Positions 8,436-16,105 are shown, counted from the stretch's first letter. The stretch is 64,000 bases of DNA from Pseudolactococcus piscium (GCF_002441695.1 NZ_JXJW01000016.1:1-64000), one strand, 5' to 3'. The notes: generated by a model not told the origin, from the sequence alone. Made by a program: numbers and translations.

Positions 8436-9491
8436 CTATTTTGCTATTTTATTCCGAACTATTTGAACCAACTCCTCAATAGTTTGAACTTGATTATTGA
8501 AATATTTATAATCAGATAAACCAACAAACAAATCTTCTAAGTCGACACTGTCCAATTTTATAATCAACCAAGGTTTCGAATTGTTTTGAGCATAAATAAT
8601 TTTTCTCAAAAAAGTTTTCAATTCATGTTTTGCAAATAATGATGTTTTAGTATTTTCACTCAAAAAGATAATCGGGATATCACATTCTCTTATTCCCGAA
8701 TCCACTTTTTCAGTGATACTATCGCCATAATCTATTTCTTTATAGTCAACCCAAAAATTCAAACCTTTATCTTCTAATTTTTTGATAGTTTCGTATACAA
8801 CATCACTATCTTTATGAGAATATGAAACGAAAACTTTTGATTTTCTATAATTCTGAAAATCATAATTTTGATTCGTCAAATCTGCTTCACTAGCATGTTT
8901 AAATATAGTAGAAAAATACCTCCTAATATCTTCCAAAGTCGCCCTTGGGGGCAGAGAAAAACTATTATGTTGTTTCCCGAATATACCCTTGATATATTCT
9001 TCTAAGCCATAACTTGTATCATTTTCCATACCATTCATACTTGCAATCTCTTTAATTAGCTCTGTATTTTTAGTCGTCCTTATTAAAATACCTGATTTTA
9101 ATCGCCACGGAGTATTATCTGCATAGACTACAATCATGCCATCACTAGAGACAAGATTATTCAAATCATAAACAACTTCAATCATATTGTCGTATTTCTC
9201 ATACGGAAAAACAAAGTTAAATTCATACATATCTTCTCGAAGCTCCATAACTAAAATTGATTTATTTTCATAATCCAATTTTAGCATAACCTTGCTTCTT
9301 TTTACATATTCAAAATACAGTTCTATTTCCGTTTTTAACAGACCTAGCATTCTTGTGATAATATATTTTTCGACTACTTGTTCAAACAACTCCGAGAATG
9401 AGATGACGTAACGTAACTTAGTGAAATTATGACTATATTTATTTAAACAGTTGTTTAAATATTCATCTGTAAATATATCGTCTATGCCCAT
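8436..9491 (-). CDS. TIR-domain protein, candidate anti-phage effector
   Basis: 351 aa. Residues about 1-210 form an unrecognised domain. Residues about 218-330 form a TIR domain: KVFVSYSHKDSD (strand A/box 1), LNFWVDYKEIDYGDSITEKVDSGIRECDIPIIFLSEN, and the conserved glutamate in AKHELKTFLRK. Bacterial TIR domains commonly hydrolyse NAD+ or make cADPR isomers in abortive-infection defence, so defence is the leading inference. It could instead be an ICE regulator. The start at 9491 follows AAGGAG at 9-nt spacing; 9530 has no ribosome site. It lies between ardA and an XRE gene and is bracketed by a 17-bp duplication, which suggests it is a cargo insertion. Confidence 0.75.
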   Translation of the reverse strand: MGIDDIFTDEYLNNCLNKYSHNFTKLRYVISFSELFEQVVEKYIITRMLGLLKTEIELYFEYVKRSKVMLKLDYENKSILVMELREDMYEFNFVFPYEKYDNMIEVVYDLNNLVSSDGMIVVYADNTPWRLKSGILIRTTKNTELIKEIASMNGMENDTSYGLEEYIKGIFGKQHNSFSLPPRATLEDIRRYFSTIFKHASEADLTNQNYDFQNYRKSKVFVSYSHKDSDVVYETIKKLEDKGLNFWVDYKEIDYGDSITEKVDSGIRECDIPIIFLSENTKTSLFAKHELKTFLRKIIYAQNNSKPWLIIKLDSVDLEDLFVGLSDYKYFNNQVQTIEELVQIVRNKIAK

Positions 9492-9517
9492 TTGTAACAT
9501 CTCCTTATATAAGAACG

Positions 9518-9534
9518 CAAACTTCGACATTTGC
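9518..9534. repeat. 17-bp direct repeat, copy B (flanks the TIR gene)
   Basis: CAAACTTCGACATTTGC, matching 8416-8432 with one substitution, in the same orientation 1.1 kb apart. Confidence 0.75.
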
Positions 9535-9545
9535 GCCCCTGAAAT

Positions 9546-10043
9546 TTAAAAAAGACCTAAGTCTTTTACATACATATCAATTTGTGACTGGTAATCTGTT
9601 TCAGAATAAGTCTCAAAGTTACCGTAACCATTGAAACCGATATAATCATCATTCCAGCCTTTGATATTACCAAAATAAACTGCACGTGCGACATCATAAA
9701 CTGACATACCTGTTTCTTCAAAAAATTCTTCTGTAAATTCGTAAATTTCTAAGTCAATTTCATAATATTCAGTTGACTCAATTTCACGTAATTTATCAAT
9801 TAAAGATGAAACATCATATTCTCCACTCCACAGTCCAGAAACATTGTCTATATCAAACACACCAAGTTCTAATTCAGGCTGTTCGATAGGATTGTATTTC
9901 TCTAAATACTCAGCTTCAATTTTTTCATAACTAGAATAAATAAGCTCCTCAACAGTAAACCACCGACCTTTTGAAAAATTGTCAGGATAACTACCGATAA
10001 AGAATTTATCATCTTCAATCATTTCATAAACATTAATTTGCAT
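9546..10043 (-). CDS. ardA: ArdA antirestriction protein
   Basis: 165 aa, strongly acidic. It mimics B-form DNA to block type I restriction enzymes when the element enters a new host. Recognisable parts are GRWFTVEEL near the N-terminus, the DIDN..GLWSGEY region, and the C-terminal FGNIKGWNDDYIGFNGYGNFETYSE segment typical of Tn916 Orf18. The gene follows the relaxase genes in the expected ICE order and has an ATG start. Confidence 0.9.
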   Translation of the reverse strand: MQINVYEMIEDDKFFIGSYPDNFSKGRWFTVEELIYSSYEKIEAEYLEKYNPIEQPELELGVFDIDNVSGLWSGEYDVSSLIDKLREIESTEYYEIDLEIYEFTEEFFEETGMSVYDVARAVYFGNIKGWNDDYIGFNGYGNFETYSETDYQSQIDMYVKDLGLF

Positions 10044-10088
10044 TTTGTCCTCTTTCTATTGATTAAAATAATACCACCCACATTCAGA

Positions 10089-10373
10089 TTAACTCGCTAC
10101 ATCATTTGCCTTACGTGCAAAAGCATAGGTACGTTGACTGAATTTTTTGTGTTGTTCATTAAGAGAATAATAGGACTTGATAACACCCTCCAAAGCGCTG
10201 TATTCAGCCCCATTTAAATTTTCAGCTTGTTCTTTCAAAATACTATTTAGCTGTCCTGCAATCGTCCACGCTTCATCAAAATTGTGTTTTTCTACCAGCT
10301 CCCCTAAAGTACTAATCAACTGTTTAGTTTTTTTAGGGTCAATTTTTGGATATTCTTGTGTTGCATTTGCCAT
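10089..10373 (-). CDS. Conserved ICE protein of unknown function (Orf19 position)
   Basis: 94 aa, helical, no membrane segment. It starts MANATQEYPKIDPKKTKQLIS and ends FARKANDVAS; the middle is amphipathic helices (GELVEKHNFDEAWTIAGQL). Located between ardA and the relaxase block, where Tn916-like elements carry Orf19-type proteins. I do not recognise a function; small cytosolic helical proteins here are often relaxation accessory factors, which is inference only. Confidence 0.6.
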   Translation of the reverse strand: MANATQEYPKIDPKKTKQLISTLGELVEKHNFDEAWTIAGQLNSILKEQAENLNGAEYSALEGVIKSYYSLNEQHKKFSQRTYAFARKANDVAS

Positions 10374-10455
10374 AGGTTATACCTCTTTTCTTTTATTAAA
10401 AGTTAGTTTATTTAAAAGTTCAATACCCGCCCAATCATTATTTTAATCACTCTTT

Positions 10456-10770
10456 TTAAAGTAATTTATCATATTCAATATTTAATCTTTTAAGTTCCTG
10501 TAATTTCTCCTCTCTAGTCCAACCAAAATACATCATTTCAAAACCATGCCAGCGCCAATCTTTCATTAGGTAATGATGATGAGACAGAACATCAATTTTT
10601 ATACGCATAATTTGACACGCTTCACTATTGATATTTTTCATCATGATTTTTCTTTTTGCTTCATAAGTGCCACGAAATCTTTGAGTACTCACTTTTAAGG
10701 ACGCTTCAATCAATCGTCTTTCACGTGCTTCATTGATTTTTTCAATTTCAGAAAATGTTAAATCAGTCAT
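10456..10770 (-). CDS. Hypothetical ICE protein overlapping mobT
   Basis: 104 aa starting MTDLTFSEIEKINEARERR. Basic and helical; it contains HHHYLMKDWRWHGFEMMYFGW, with clustered His and aromatic residues, then a coiled C-terminus. The ATG at 10770 overlaps the mobT stop by 8 bp, implying translational coupling; a GTG at 10782 is an alternative start. Not recognised; possibly an accessory of the relaxase. Confidence 0.55.
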   Translation of the reverse strand: MTDLTFSEIEKINEARERRLIEASLKVSTQRFRGTYEAKRKIMMKNINSEACQIMRIKIDVLSHHHYLMKDWRWHGFEMMYFGWTREEKLQELKRLNIEYDKLL

Positions 10771-12025
10771 ATTCAAGTTCACTCATTTCATGAAAGTTGT
10801 CATAAAATGCCCTTTCCTTTTTCTGTTTAACAATAGAATCTACTAAATTCTGATTTTTTTCATCAAGTTCTTTTTCGTGAAATAAGTCCATTGTCTTTTG
10901 AGAACCAGTCAATCTATCAATCTCCAAGTTTCTTTTCAAAGAAGCAAAAACAGATGAATCAAGCCATTTTAATGTTCGGTCATAACTGACTTCCCTAGGT
11001 TTATTGACAAAGCCATAACTTTTATCTGAACCAAAAACATCTAACCATTCAATATCCCAATTACCTTTATCGTCCTTAATATCCAAGTAATGAGAGATAA
11101 TTTGACCTGCTAAATTTTGTAGTGGAATATCGTTATACCAGAAATCAAAAATGACTTGTGTCGCTTTATCGCCAAATAACCTAATTTCATAACGATTTTT
11201 ATAACCGTACAGCTCATGAATTTCATCAAGATATAAGTTTCGAGCCATAGACTGCTCTTTATCTTTTTCATAGAAATTGATATAGATTGATTTACTTTTA
11301 CGTGAACCAAAATACAACGATAAGCCAGTAGAGATAAACTCTCCGTCTCGATATAAGAAACTTTCATTTGAAGAAAACTGCCTGAAAGGTGTTTGAATTT
11401 GACCTGCCAACATTTTGTCATAAAGTTTACGTAAGTCATAGTTACCTTTTTTTGAGTACATTTCATCAGTCGCTAAATCAAGACGAGTAAATTTTAAGTA
11501 ATCATCTAAATCTTCAAAATCAGTTACCTGTTTTTTCTTCATAGAAAAATGGAAACAATCTTGAAAAAACTGTTTCCATGTTCTATTTTGGTCTTTGAGT
11601 TCCTGTTCAAACTCACGACAACCACCACCATTAAACTCAACAAGTGTACCCATATCAATATTTTCACTATGTCGTAAAATACGTATACTACCATAAGACA
11701 TACTCATGTTGTAGTTGTGCATACTTGATACATCAATATTGAATAAGTTACTATCCATGAGGAGTAAATCTTCAATCACTTCAAACCACTTCAAAGTTTT
11801 AAGTCTAATTCTTAGATAGTCAACACTTGTTTCAAGTTCATATTTTGAGTTATAACTCAGATAGTCAAGTAGAACTTGCTTCTTTTTAGAGCTTAATGTT
11901 TTTTTACCAGAAAGCACATTAGAAATAAATACTTGTGAAACACCAACGATTTTACCAACGTCTTTTTGAGATAAAAGGTAGTTTTTCATGATACCTTTTA
12001 AATCAAAATTTTCGTCTATCGTCAT
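10763..12025 (-). CDS. mobT: MobT-type relaxase (Rep_trans family, Tn916 Orf20-like)
   Basis: 420 aa. It nicks oriT and pilots the transferred strand; the same family initiates rolling-circle replication. An N-terminal HTH (residues 14-55, LLSQKDVGKIVGVSQVFISNVLSGKKTLS) precedes the Rep_trans catalytic domain, with LDYLRIRLKT-like strands, FTRLDLATDEM and the YINFYEKDKEQ region. These are hallmarks of MobT/Orf20 and ICEBs1 NicK relatives. It lies 0.3 kb from a hairpin-rich oriT and next to the coupling protein gene. Length and domain order are normal. Confidence 0.9.
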   Translation of the reverse strand: MTIDENFDLKGIMKNYLLSQKDVGKIVGVSQVFISNVLSGKKTLSSKKKQVLLDYLSYNSKYELETSVDYLRIRLKTLKWFEVIEDLLLMDSNLFNIDVSSMHNYNMSMSYGSIRILRHSENIDMGTLVEFNGGGCREFEQELKDQNRTWKQFFQDCFHFSMKKKQVTDFEDLDDYLKFTRLDLATDEMYSKKGNYDLRKLYDKMLAGQIQTPFRQFSSNESFLYRDGEFISTGLSLYFGSRKSKSIYINFYEKDKEQSMARNLYLDEIHELYGYKNRYEIRLFGDKATQVIFDFWYNDIPLQNLAGQIISHYLDIKDDKGNWDIEWLDVFGSDKSYGFVNKPREVSYDRTLKWLDSSVFASLKRNLEIDRLTGSQKTMDLFHEKELDEKNQNLVDSIVKQKKERAFYDNFHEMSELEYD

Positions 12026-12203
12026 GTTTCAAATATTCCTGTTCTGTAATTTCTTTTATCTGATAGCGTGCTAAAGAAAAATTATTACCACAATAGTGTG
12101 TACTAATATCACTTTCGACTTCCATTAAGCTATTAGCGCTAATCACGTATGCTTCATCAAAAACACTCATCTCGCCTTTTACAACAACCGCATAATATTT
12201 CAT
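12003..12203 (-). CDS. Small hypothetical ICE protein between oriT and mobT
   Basis: 66 aa starting MKYYAVVVKGEMSVFDEAYV. A compact alpha/beta pattern with VISANSLMEVESDIS. Its 3' end overlaps mobT by 23 bp. The start at 12203 is preferred to 12251, which adds a basic stretch. Function unknown; a role in relaxosome assembly is possible from position only. Confidence 0.55.
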   Translation of the reverse strand: MKYYAVVVKGEMSVFDEAYVISANSLMEVESDISTHYCGNNFSLARYQIKEITEQEYLKHDDRRKF

Positions 12204-12295
12204 TTTAAATCTCTTTTCTAATTTTTTCTTGATTTCAATATAACCAATCAAGCTTACCTAGAGGCCTTTAAATAAAGAGTTTGTTAAGTTGGTTA

Positions 12296-12460
12296 TATTG
12301 TTACACCCCGTATTACAATTCGGGGTGTAAGCTGTTTTGCCTATGCCCTTGCGGGCATAGGCAAAGGTCTTGTAACTGCGTAACAAGACCGTAAAAACCG
12401 CACTCAATACGCTTCCGCCTTTCGGCTCCGCTTTTCGCCACGTCTTTTACGGTCTCGTTC
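12296..12460. other. Origin of transfer (oriT) with nested hairpins
   Basis: Four inverted repeats in 160 bp between the coupling protein and relaxase genes: TTACACCCCG/CGGGGTGTAA (12301-12330), GCCTATGCCC/GGGCATAGGC (12339-12362), GGTCTTGT/ACAAGACC (12366-12390), and GACCGTAAAA/TTTTACGGTC (12387-12454). Tn916, ICEBs1 and ICESt3 carry oriT at this relative position with GC-rich hairpins and a CCCCG-type motif. The exact nick cannot be read from sequence alone. Confidence 0.7.
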
Positions 12461-12506
12461 CACAGACAAGTCCACCGCTCAAAGGTTTTTCTTTTTGATT
12501 GTTTCA

Positions 12507-14096
12507 TCATAATATCGCTTCACTAATAGCTTCTTGGTAAGTTTTACCAGACTTTCTATAGTCAACCGCCCTTTCAAACATAATCAAATCAGTAGTACTA
12601 TAAGTTTTATCAAATTCTTGACCAGCAGTCTCAAACTCGGACTTATATTTTTTAAACACACGATAATCAATCGCTAACTCCTCAGACAGTTCTTGACCTG
12701 TATAAGTTTTAGCTACTGTTACTTGTTTATCAAATTCAAGTTCAAGTCTTTCTAAAGTTTCAAACTCATCATAATATTCCCATTCCTCAGGTTTAGGCAT
12801 TAAGGGAGAGAAGAACTCTCTAGCAGGATTGCCAAATACACCATAATAACCACGACCATAAACACGTTCCCCATTAATTTGTTCAATATACTTAAAGTAT
12901 TTATTTTTGTTTTCCTCGCCATAAATCACTTCATAAGAATATTGAGATAAACGACCAACTGAAACACGTGTCATGATATTATCTTTGAGAGTAGAAGGCA
13001 AATCATCAGCTTTTACATTCTGAGTTGCGATAATCGCAAAAAAGCCAGCTTGACGACCTTTTAAGATAACTTGCTTTAAAGCACCCATAACAATTTCAGC
13101 TTCTGGTACTAACTCTCTTTGTTCAAGCATACTTGCACGAAATGAAGGAAACTCATCAATTATCAAGAACGCAGGTTTCAAATCATACGACTGAAAATTG
13201 CCCAATTCTTTTTCGTTTCTATCTTTCTTGAACTGACGCATTGTGGCATATCTGATTTCCATGTTTTCTTTGAATTGCTTGATTTTATTCATCATTTGAA
13301 CTAAATCAATTTCAACTCTATCTTTTAAAACATCTAATTGACTATAAGATTCAAAGTCAGATTGCTTAGGGTCTAGTATTTCAACAACACCTACTCTAAG
13401 TAGTCCATTTAAGATAGAACGTAAAAATACGGTTTTACCACCACCTATACCACCTGCAACTAATAAATGCGGGTCATGCACATAATCCCAAAAAACATCT
13501 TCCATAAGCATGAGACCCTTGTCAACAACACGTACATCTTTAGCTGAGATACGTCCTAGGATAGTATCAGCAGAATAAACATAAGAGACAAAGCCCTTTT
13601 CATCTATCCTACCCATTAAGTCCGCTGAATAAGTTACCTCTAAAGCACCACCAATATTCAAAAACTTATCTTGAAATTGCCCACCACGTAATTCTAAAGT
13701 AACAATTATCGTGTACTTGTTTTGTTTAAGATAAACAGCAGGATACTTAATCTTATCTTTCTTATCCTTTCTCTTAATTGGATAAAATATCCGATTTTCT
13801 GTCAAGTGTCTCAGTAACAATCTTCGATTTTCTAACTTTTTGAAAAACCAAAATTTGATATGGAGTAGACGATAAAAAAAGAAAGTAGCTAAAGCACTTA
13901 CTGCAATAAACAAAATAGTATAAACTATCAAAAGAATATAATTTGAAAGCAATTGTGGCAACAAAAGATAAGTCAAAAAACCAAATAGTAACAAAAAAGG
14001 TAAGAGCAAAACAATCACAATTATTTTTTGTAATGTTTTATCTTTCTTACCAATTTTTATACCCTTAAAATGGAAAATTTGTTTAATTAACTTCAT
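12507..14096 (-). CDS. FtsK/SpoIIIE-type coupling ATPase (TcpA, Orf21-like)
   Basis: 529 aa, membrane-anchored. It links the relaxase-DNA complex to the mating channel. Two transmembrane helices lie at about residues 28-75. The FtsK domain has Walker A GGIGGGKTVFL near 215, Walker B PAFLIIDEFPSF near 312, and a QNVKADDLPSTLKDNIMTRV sensor region. The C-terminus has a possible DNA-binding winged segment. Gene order (DUF961-DUF961-coupling protein-oriT-relaxase) is that of Tn916. Confidence 0.92.
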   Translation of the reverse strand: MKLIKQIFHFKGIKIGKKDKTLQKIIVIVLLLPFLLLFGFLTYLLLPQLLSNYILLIVYTILFIAVSALATFFFYRLLHIKFWFFKKLENRRLLLRHLTENRIFYPIKRKDKKDKIKYPAVYLKQNKYTIIVTLELRGGQFQDKFLNIGGALEVTYSADLMGRIDEKGFVSYVYSADTILGRISAKDVRVVDKGLMLMEDVFWDYVHDPHLLVAGGIGGGKTVFLRSILNGLLRVGVVEILDPKQSDFESYSQLDVLKDRVEIDLVQMMNKIKQFKENMEIRYATMRQFKKDRNEKELGNFQSYDLKPAFLIIDEFPSFRASMLEQRELVPEAEIVMGALKQVILKGRQAGFFAIIATQNVKADDLPSTLKDNIMTRVSVGRLSQYSYEVIYGEENKNKYFKYIEQINGERVYGRGYYGVFGNPAREFFSPLMPKPEEWEYYDEFETLERLELEFDKQVTVAKTYTGQELSEELAIDYRVFKKYKSEFETAGQEFDKTYSTTDLIMFERAVDYRKSGKTYQEAISEAIL

Positions 14097-14124
14097 TTAG
14101 CACCAACTTTCTAAAAATCAAAGA

Positions 14125-14655
14125 TTATTTCTTTTGATTTTCTTCTTTTGGTTGTGGTGGTTGTGGTGCAGGAGTAGCAGACTGATTAGTTAATTTTTCT
14201 AACCCCTCAGCTGAAACCGTGAAAAAGTAGTCAGCTACTGTTTCTTGGCGAGTTCGACCATTTGCGGTAGTTACATCAACACGTTTTGTGCCAGTTTGTA
14301 ATCGAGCAACAACTTTACCAGTCAGACGTACACGGTCATTAATATTGAATTTAGTGTCGTCAAAGTCTACTGGTACACGAATATCCATATTGTCTTTTTG
14401 GACTTCTGAATAAACCTGCACATACAAATGTTCAATTTCATGTGTATTTTCAACCTTTTGCAAGTTTTTATCAGGTTGTTCTTTATCCAGTTCGGCTTGA
14501 CTGTTATAGATAGCACCAGTTTCAGTATCTTCATAATTAAACCGTTCAGAAGCAATCGTATCAAGATAAATCAAATCGCCATAGGTTTCTTTAACATCAA
14601 CAGAATACCCTTTATTAAAGGTATCAAGACCGTATTTTTTCTTTGCTTTTGCCAT
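14125..14655 (-). CDS. DUF961-family ICE protein (Orf22/YdcP-like)
   Basis: 176 aa. The core resembles DUF961 (YGDLIYLDTI..., VDFDDTKFNINDRVRLTGKVVARLQ), with an added Pro/Gln-rich tail. In ICEBs1 the related HelP protein is a helicase processivity factor used in element replication, so a DNA-processing role is plausible. It abuts the next DUF961 gene with a 1-bp overlap, a common operon arrangement. Confidence 0.75.
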   Translation of the reverse strand: MAKAKKKYGLDTFNKGYSVDVKETYGDLIYLDTIASERFNYEDTETGAIYNSQAELDKEQPDKNLQKVENTHEIEHLYVQVYSEVQKDNMDIRVPVDFDDTKFNINDRVRLTGKVVARLQTGTKRVDVTTANGRTRQETVADYFFTVSAEGLEKLTNQSATPAPQPPQPKEENQKK

Positions 14656-14966
14656 TATTTCATCTCCTCTACACTATCCGCAAAAATCACTGCGGAATCT
14701 TTCAAACCAGCAATACCCTCATCAAACATAAAGCCACCAAGTTTAGGCTTAATGATTTTTACCTGTACTCGACTGTTAGGTACAAAACCTTTATTAGCAG
14801 GTACAACCACACGGAAATTAGGCTCATTTAAACCACTAGCACTGTAAACTAACAAGTCAGGTTGTGTCATAGTTTTTTTGACTTTAGTCGGGTTAGGATT
14901 GACCCAAATTTTCTTATCCTCGATAATTTCTTCCAGTTTTACTGAAAGTGTTTTTAATGCAGACAT
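14655..14966 (-). CDS. DUF961-family ICE protein (Orf23/HelP-like)
   Basis: 103 aa beginning MSALKTLSVKLEEIIEDKK. DUF961 core with VVVPANKGFVPNSRVQVKIIKPKLGGFMFD. It is the first gene of the main transfer operon and lies 90 bp downstream of a promoter-like element (15058-15081). AGGAG precedes the start. Relatives act with PcrA helicase in element replication (ICEBs1 HelP). Confidence 0.8.
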   Translation of the reverse strand: MSALKTLSVKLEEIIEDKKIWVNPNPTKVKKTMTQPDLLVYSASGLNEPNFRVVVPANKGFVPNSRVQVKIIKPKLGGFMFDEGIAGLKDSAVIFADSVEEMK

Positions 14967-15057
14967 ATGTTATCTCCTAAAAATAATCATTGTAATCAAA
15001 ATTAAAAAAAACTGGAAGTACAGCATTTTGATTATAGTGACTTCACAACATAAACAC

Positions 15058-15081
15058 AGTTTAAAGACTTGTTAGGGTCAA
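15058..15081 (-). promoter_or_regulatory. ICE promoter-like element, copy 2 (transfer operon)
   Basis: Minus strand: TTGACCCTAACAAGTCTTTA then AACT, followed by TGTGTTTATG. Member of the five-copy family. It faces the DUF961/coupling-protein operon. Confidence 0.5.
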
Positions 15082-15096
15082 GTTTAGTCAACCTTA

Positions 15097-15294
15097 TTAA
15101 AAAGGACCGAACAAATCAGTACAAATAAAATGACTTATCCAATCAATTTGTTCTTCCTCTAAAGTAACTCTTGACTTTAATTCATAATTATTCTCAACCT
15201 CTCTAAGAAAAAAAGGACGCAACCTATCCGTCAACTCCGCAACACTCATTTTTTCAATCTCTTTTTTATAGGCGCTATCACTCTTATTTCTCAT
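15097..15294 (-). CDS. Small hypothetical ICE protein
   Basis: 65 aa starting MRNKSDSAYKKEIEKMS. Helical and charged; the C-terminus is EEQIDWISHFICTDLFGPF. Located upstream of the transfer operon promoter and downstream of a tRNA-like sequence. Not recognised. Confidence is modest because only a weak ribosome site is visible. Confidence 0.45.
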   Translation of the reverse strand: MRNKSDSAYKKEIEKMSVAELTDRLRPFFLREVENNYELKSRVTLEEEQIDWISHFICTDLFGPF

Positions 15295-15343
15295 AACCAA
15301 TAACCATTTTCTATACCACTATTCCTTATATTTTTTATTTTAT

Positions 15344-15432
15344 GTAGCTTTCAGGGATTGAACCTGTTACACGTTGAACCAAAAACACACTAGATATTTT
15401 AAACGCATAATCTTACCATTAAGAAAGCCACT
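15344..15432 (-). other. tRNA-like sequence A
   Basis: Minus strand: a 5' GTGGCTT can pair with 3' AAGCTAC (one G-T wobble). A D-arm-like TAAT-GGTAAG-ATTA and a T-arm-like ACAGG-TTCAATC-CCTGA lie in the right order. The central 40 nt do not give a clean anticodon stem, so this may be a decayed or class-II-like tRNA or a tRNA mimic carried by the ICE. Confidence 0.35.
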
Positions 15433-15558
15433 AAAAAACAAGATACTCAATACCTTGTTTTCAATCTCAGTTAATTCAATTATCAGACAGTAGATAAGAC
15501 CCTGTCCTAGTCTCGACTGATATATTCAGTCATTAATCTCGTTTATATATGGCTAAAC

Positions 15559-15581
15559 AGTTTATGACATGTTCAGGTCAA
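15559..15581 (-). promoter_or_regulatory. ICE promoter-like element, copy 3
   Basis: Minus strand: TTGACCTGAACATGTCATAA then ACT. It reads toward tRNA-like sequence A and overlaps the end of a 22-codon ORF. Confidence 0.4.
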
Positions 15582-15630
15582 AATCGAAAAAATAATCTTT
15601 TGTAATCGGACAACTAAAACAGTTTGACAT
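15562..15630 (-). CDS. Candidate 22-aa peptide with CxxC
   Basis: ATG at 15630 preceded by GGAGG at good spacing (GTGGAGGTATAGAAAATG). The peptide begins MSNCFSCPITKDYF. It lies just downstream of promoter-like element copy 4 (15656-15679), and its last codons overlap copy 3. It could be a leader peptide. Only the ribosome site and promoter placement support it. Confidence 0.35.
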   Translation of the reverse strand: MSNCFSCPITKDYFFDFDLNMS

Positions 15631-15655
15631 TTTCTATACCTCCACAAGTTAATAC

Positions 15656-15679
15656 AGTTTTAAGACTTGCTCAGGTCAA
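15656..15679 (-). promoter_or_regulatory. ICE promoter-like element, copy 4
   Basis: Minus strand: TTGACCTGAGCAAGTCTTAA then AACT, followed by TGTATT at 17-nt spacing. Precedes the 22-codon ORF. Confidence 0.45.
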
Positions 15680-15744
15680 ACAAAAAAGACTAGATTTCTC
15701 TAGTCCAAGCACAAACAAAAGACACAAACAGTAAGTTTGATTAG

Positions 15745-15828
15745 TCTTTCGGACAAGTAAGAGGTCGAGTTCTTACTTGAATAATCGCTAACCAAGCGAC
15801 AAAATATCCACTATACCAAGAGGAAAGG
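15745..15828 (-). other. tRNA-like sequence B (Thr-GGU-like anticodon arm)
   Basis: Minus strand: a perfect five-pair anticodon-like stem with a 7-nt loop (GTCGC-TTGGTTA-GCGAT, 15784-15800) placing GGT as anticodon. A D-arm-like TAT-AGTGG-ATA lies before it. A GTAAGA/TCTTAC arm with CTCGACC in its loop comes after, and CTTTC/GAAAG termini can pair. The T-loop is atypical. It lies downstream of promoter-like element copy 5. Could be a diverged tRNA or a structured regulatory RNA. Confidence 0.35.
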
Positions 15829-15844
15829 TTAGAAAGTATTAAAT

Positions 15845-15866
15845 AGTTTTATGACTTTTCGGTCAA
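15845..15866 (-). promoter_or_regulatory. ICE promoter-like element, copy 5
   Basis: Minus strand: TTGACCGAAAAGTCATAAAA then CT, followed by TTTAAT at 17-nt spacing, the best -10 of the family. Reads into tRNA-like sequence B. Confidence 0.5.
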
Positions 15867-15886
15867 GCGTTCATTTTTATCTGCTC

Positions 15887-15933
15887 TAAACTGCTTATAA
15901 GGAAAGTTGGGATAAATACTTATAAGCAGTTTA
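15887..15933. repeat. 15-bp perfect inverted repeat
   Basis: TAAACTGCTTATAAG (15887-15901) and CTTATAAGCAGTTTA (15919-15933) with a 17-nt loop, immediately upstream of promoter-like copy 5 in its reading direction. Could be an operator or RNA stem. Confidence 0.7.
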
Positions 15934-15967
15934 CAACAGACAAATATTGTCTATTGTCATTTCACAG

Positions 15968-16105
15968 GAAACAAGCATATCTAAGTTGATACTCATTGAC
16001 AATTATTTTCTTTATTACTAAAGAAACAAACATACCGAAGTTGGCACTCATTGATAATTGTTTTCCTGATTTAATAGAAACAAGCACATTCATGTTGTAT
16101 GATGT
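15968..16105. repeat. Imperfect tandem repeats, about 55 bp
   Basis: Units start at about 15968, 16022 and 16077 with GAAACAAGCATA / GAAACAAACATA / GAAACAAGCACA. The first two continue through AAGTTGNNACTCATTGAYAA. The minus strand gives a 43-codon ORF across them without a ribosome site, so the repeats are listed as non-coding. Confidence 0.55.

Noticed and set aside
12313-12510. 65-codon minus-strand ORF across the oriT hairpins
   Set aside because: It runs through all four inverted repeats, is rich in Cys/Arg/Trp, has no ribosome site that is not part of the neighbouring gene, and looks like a by-product of oriT structure.
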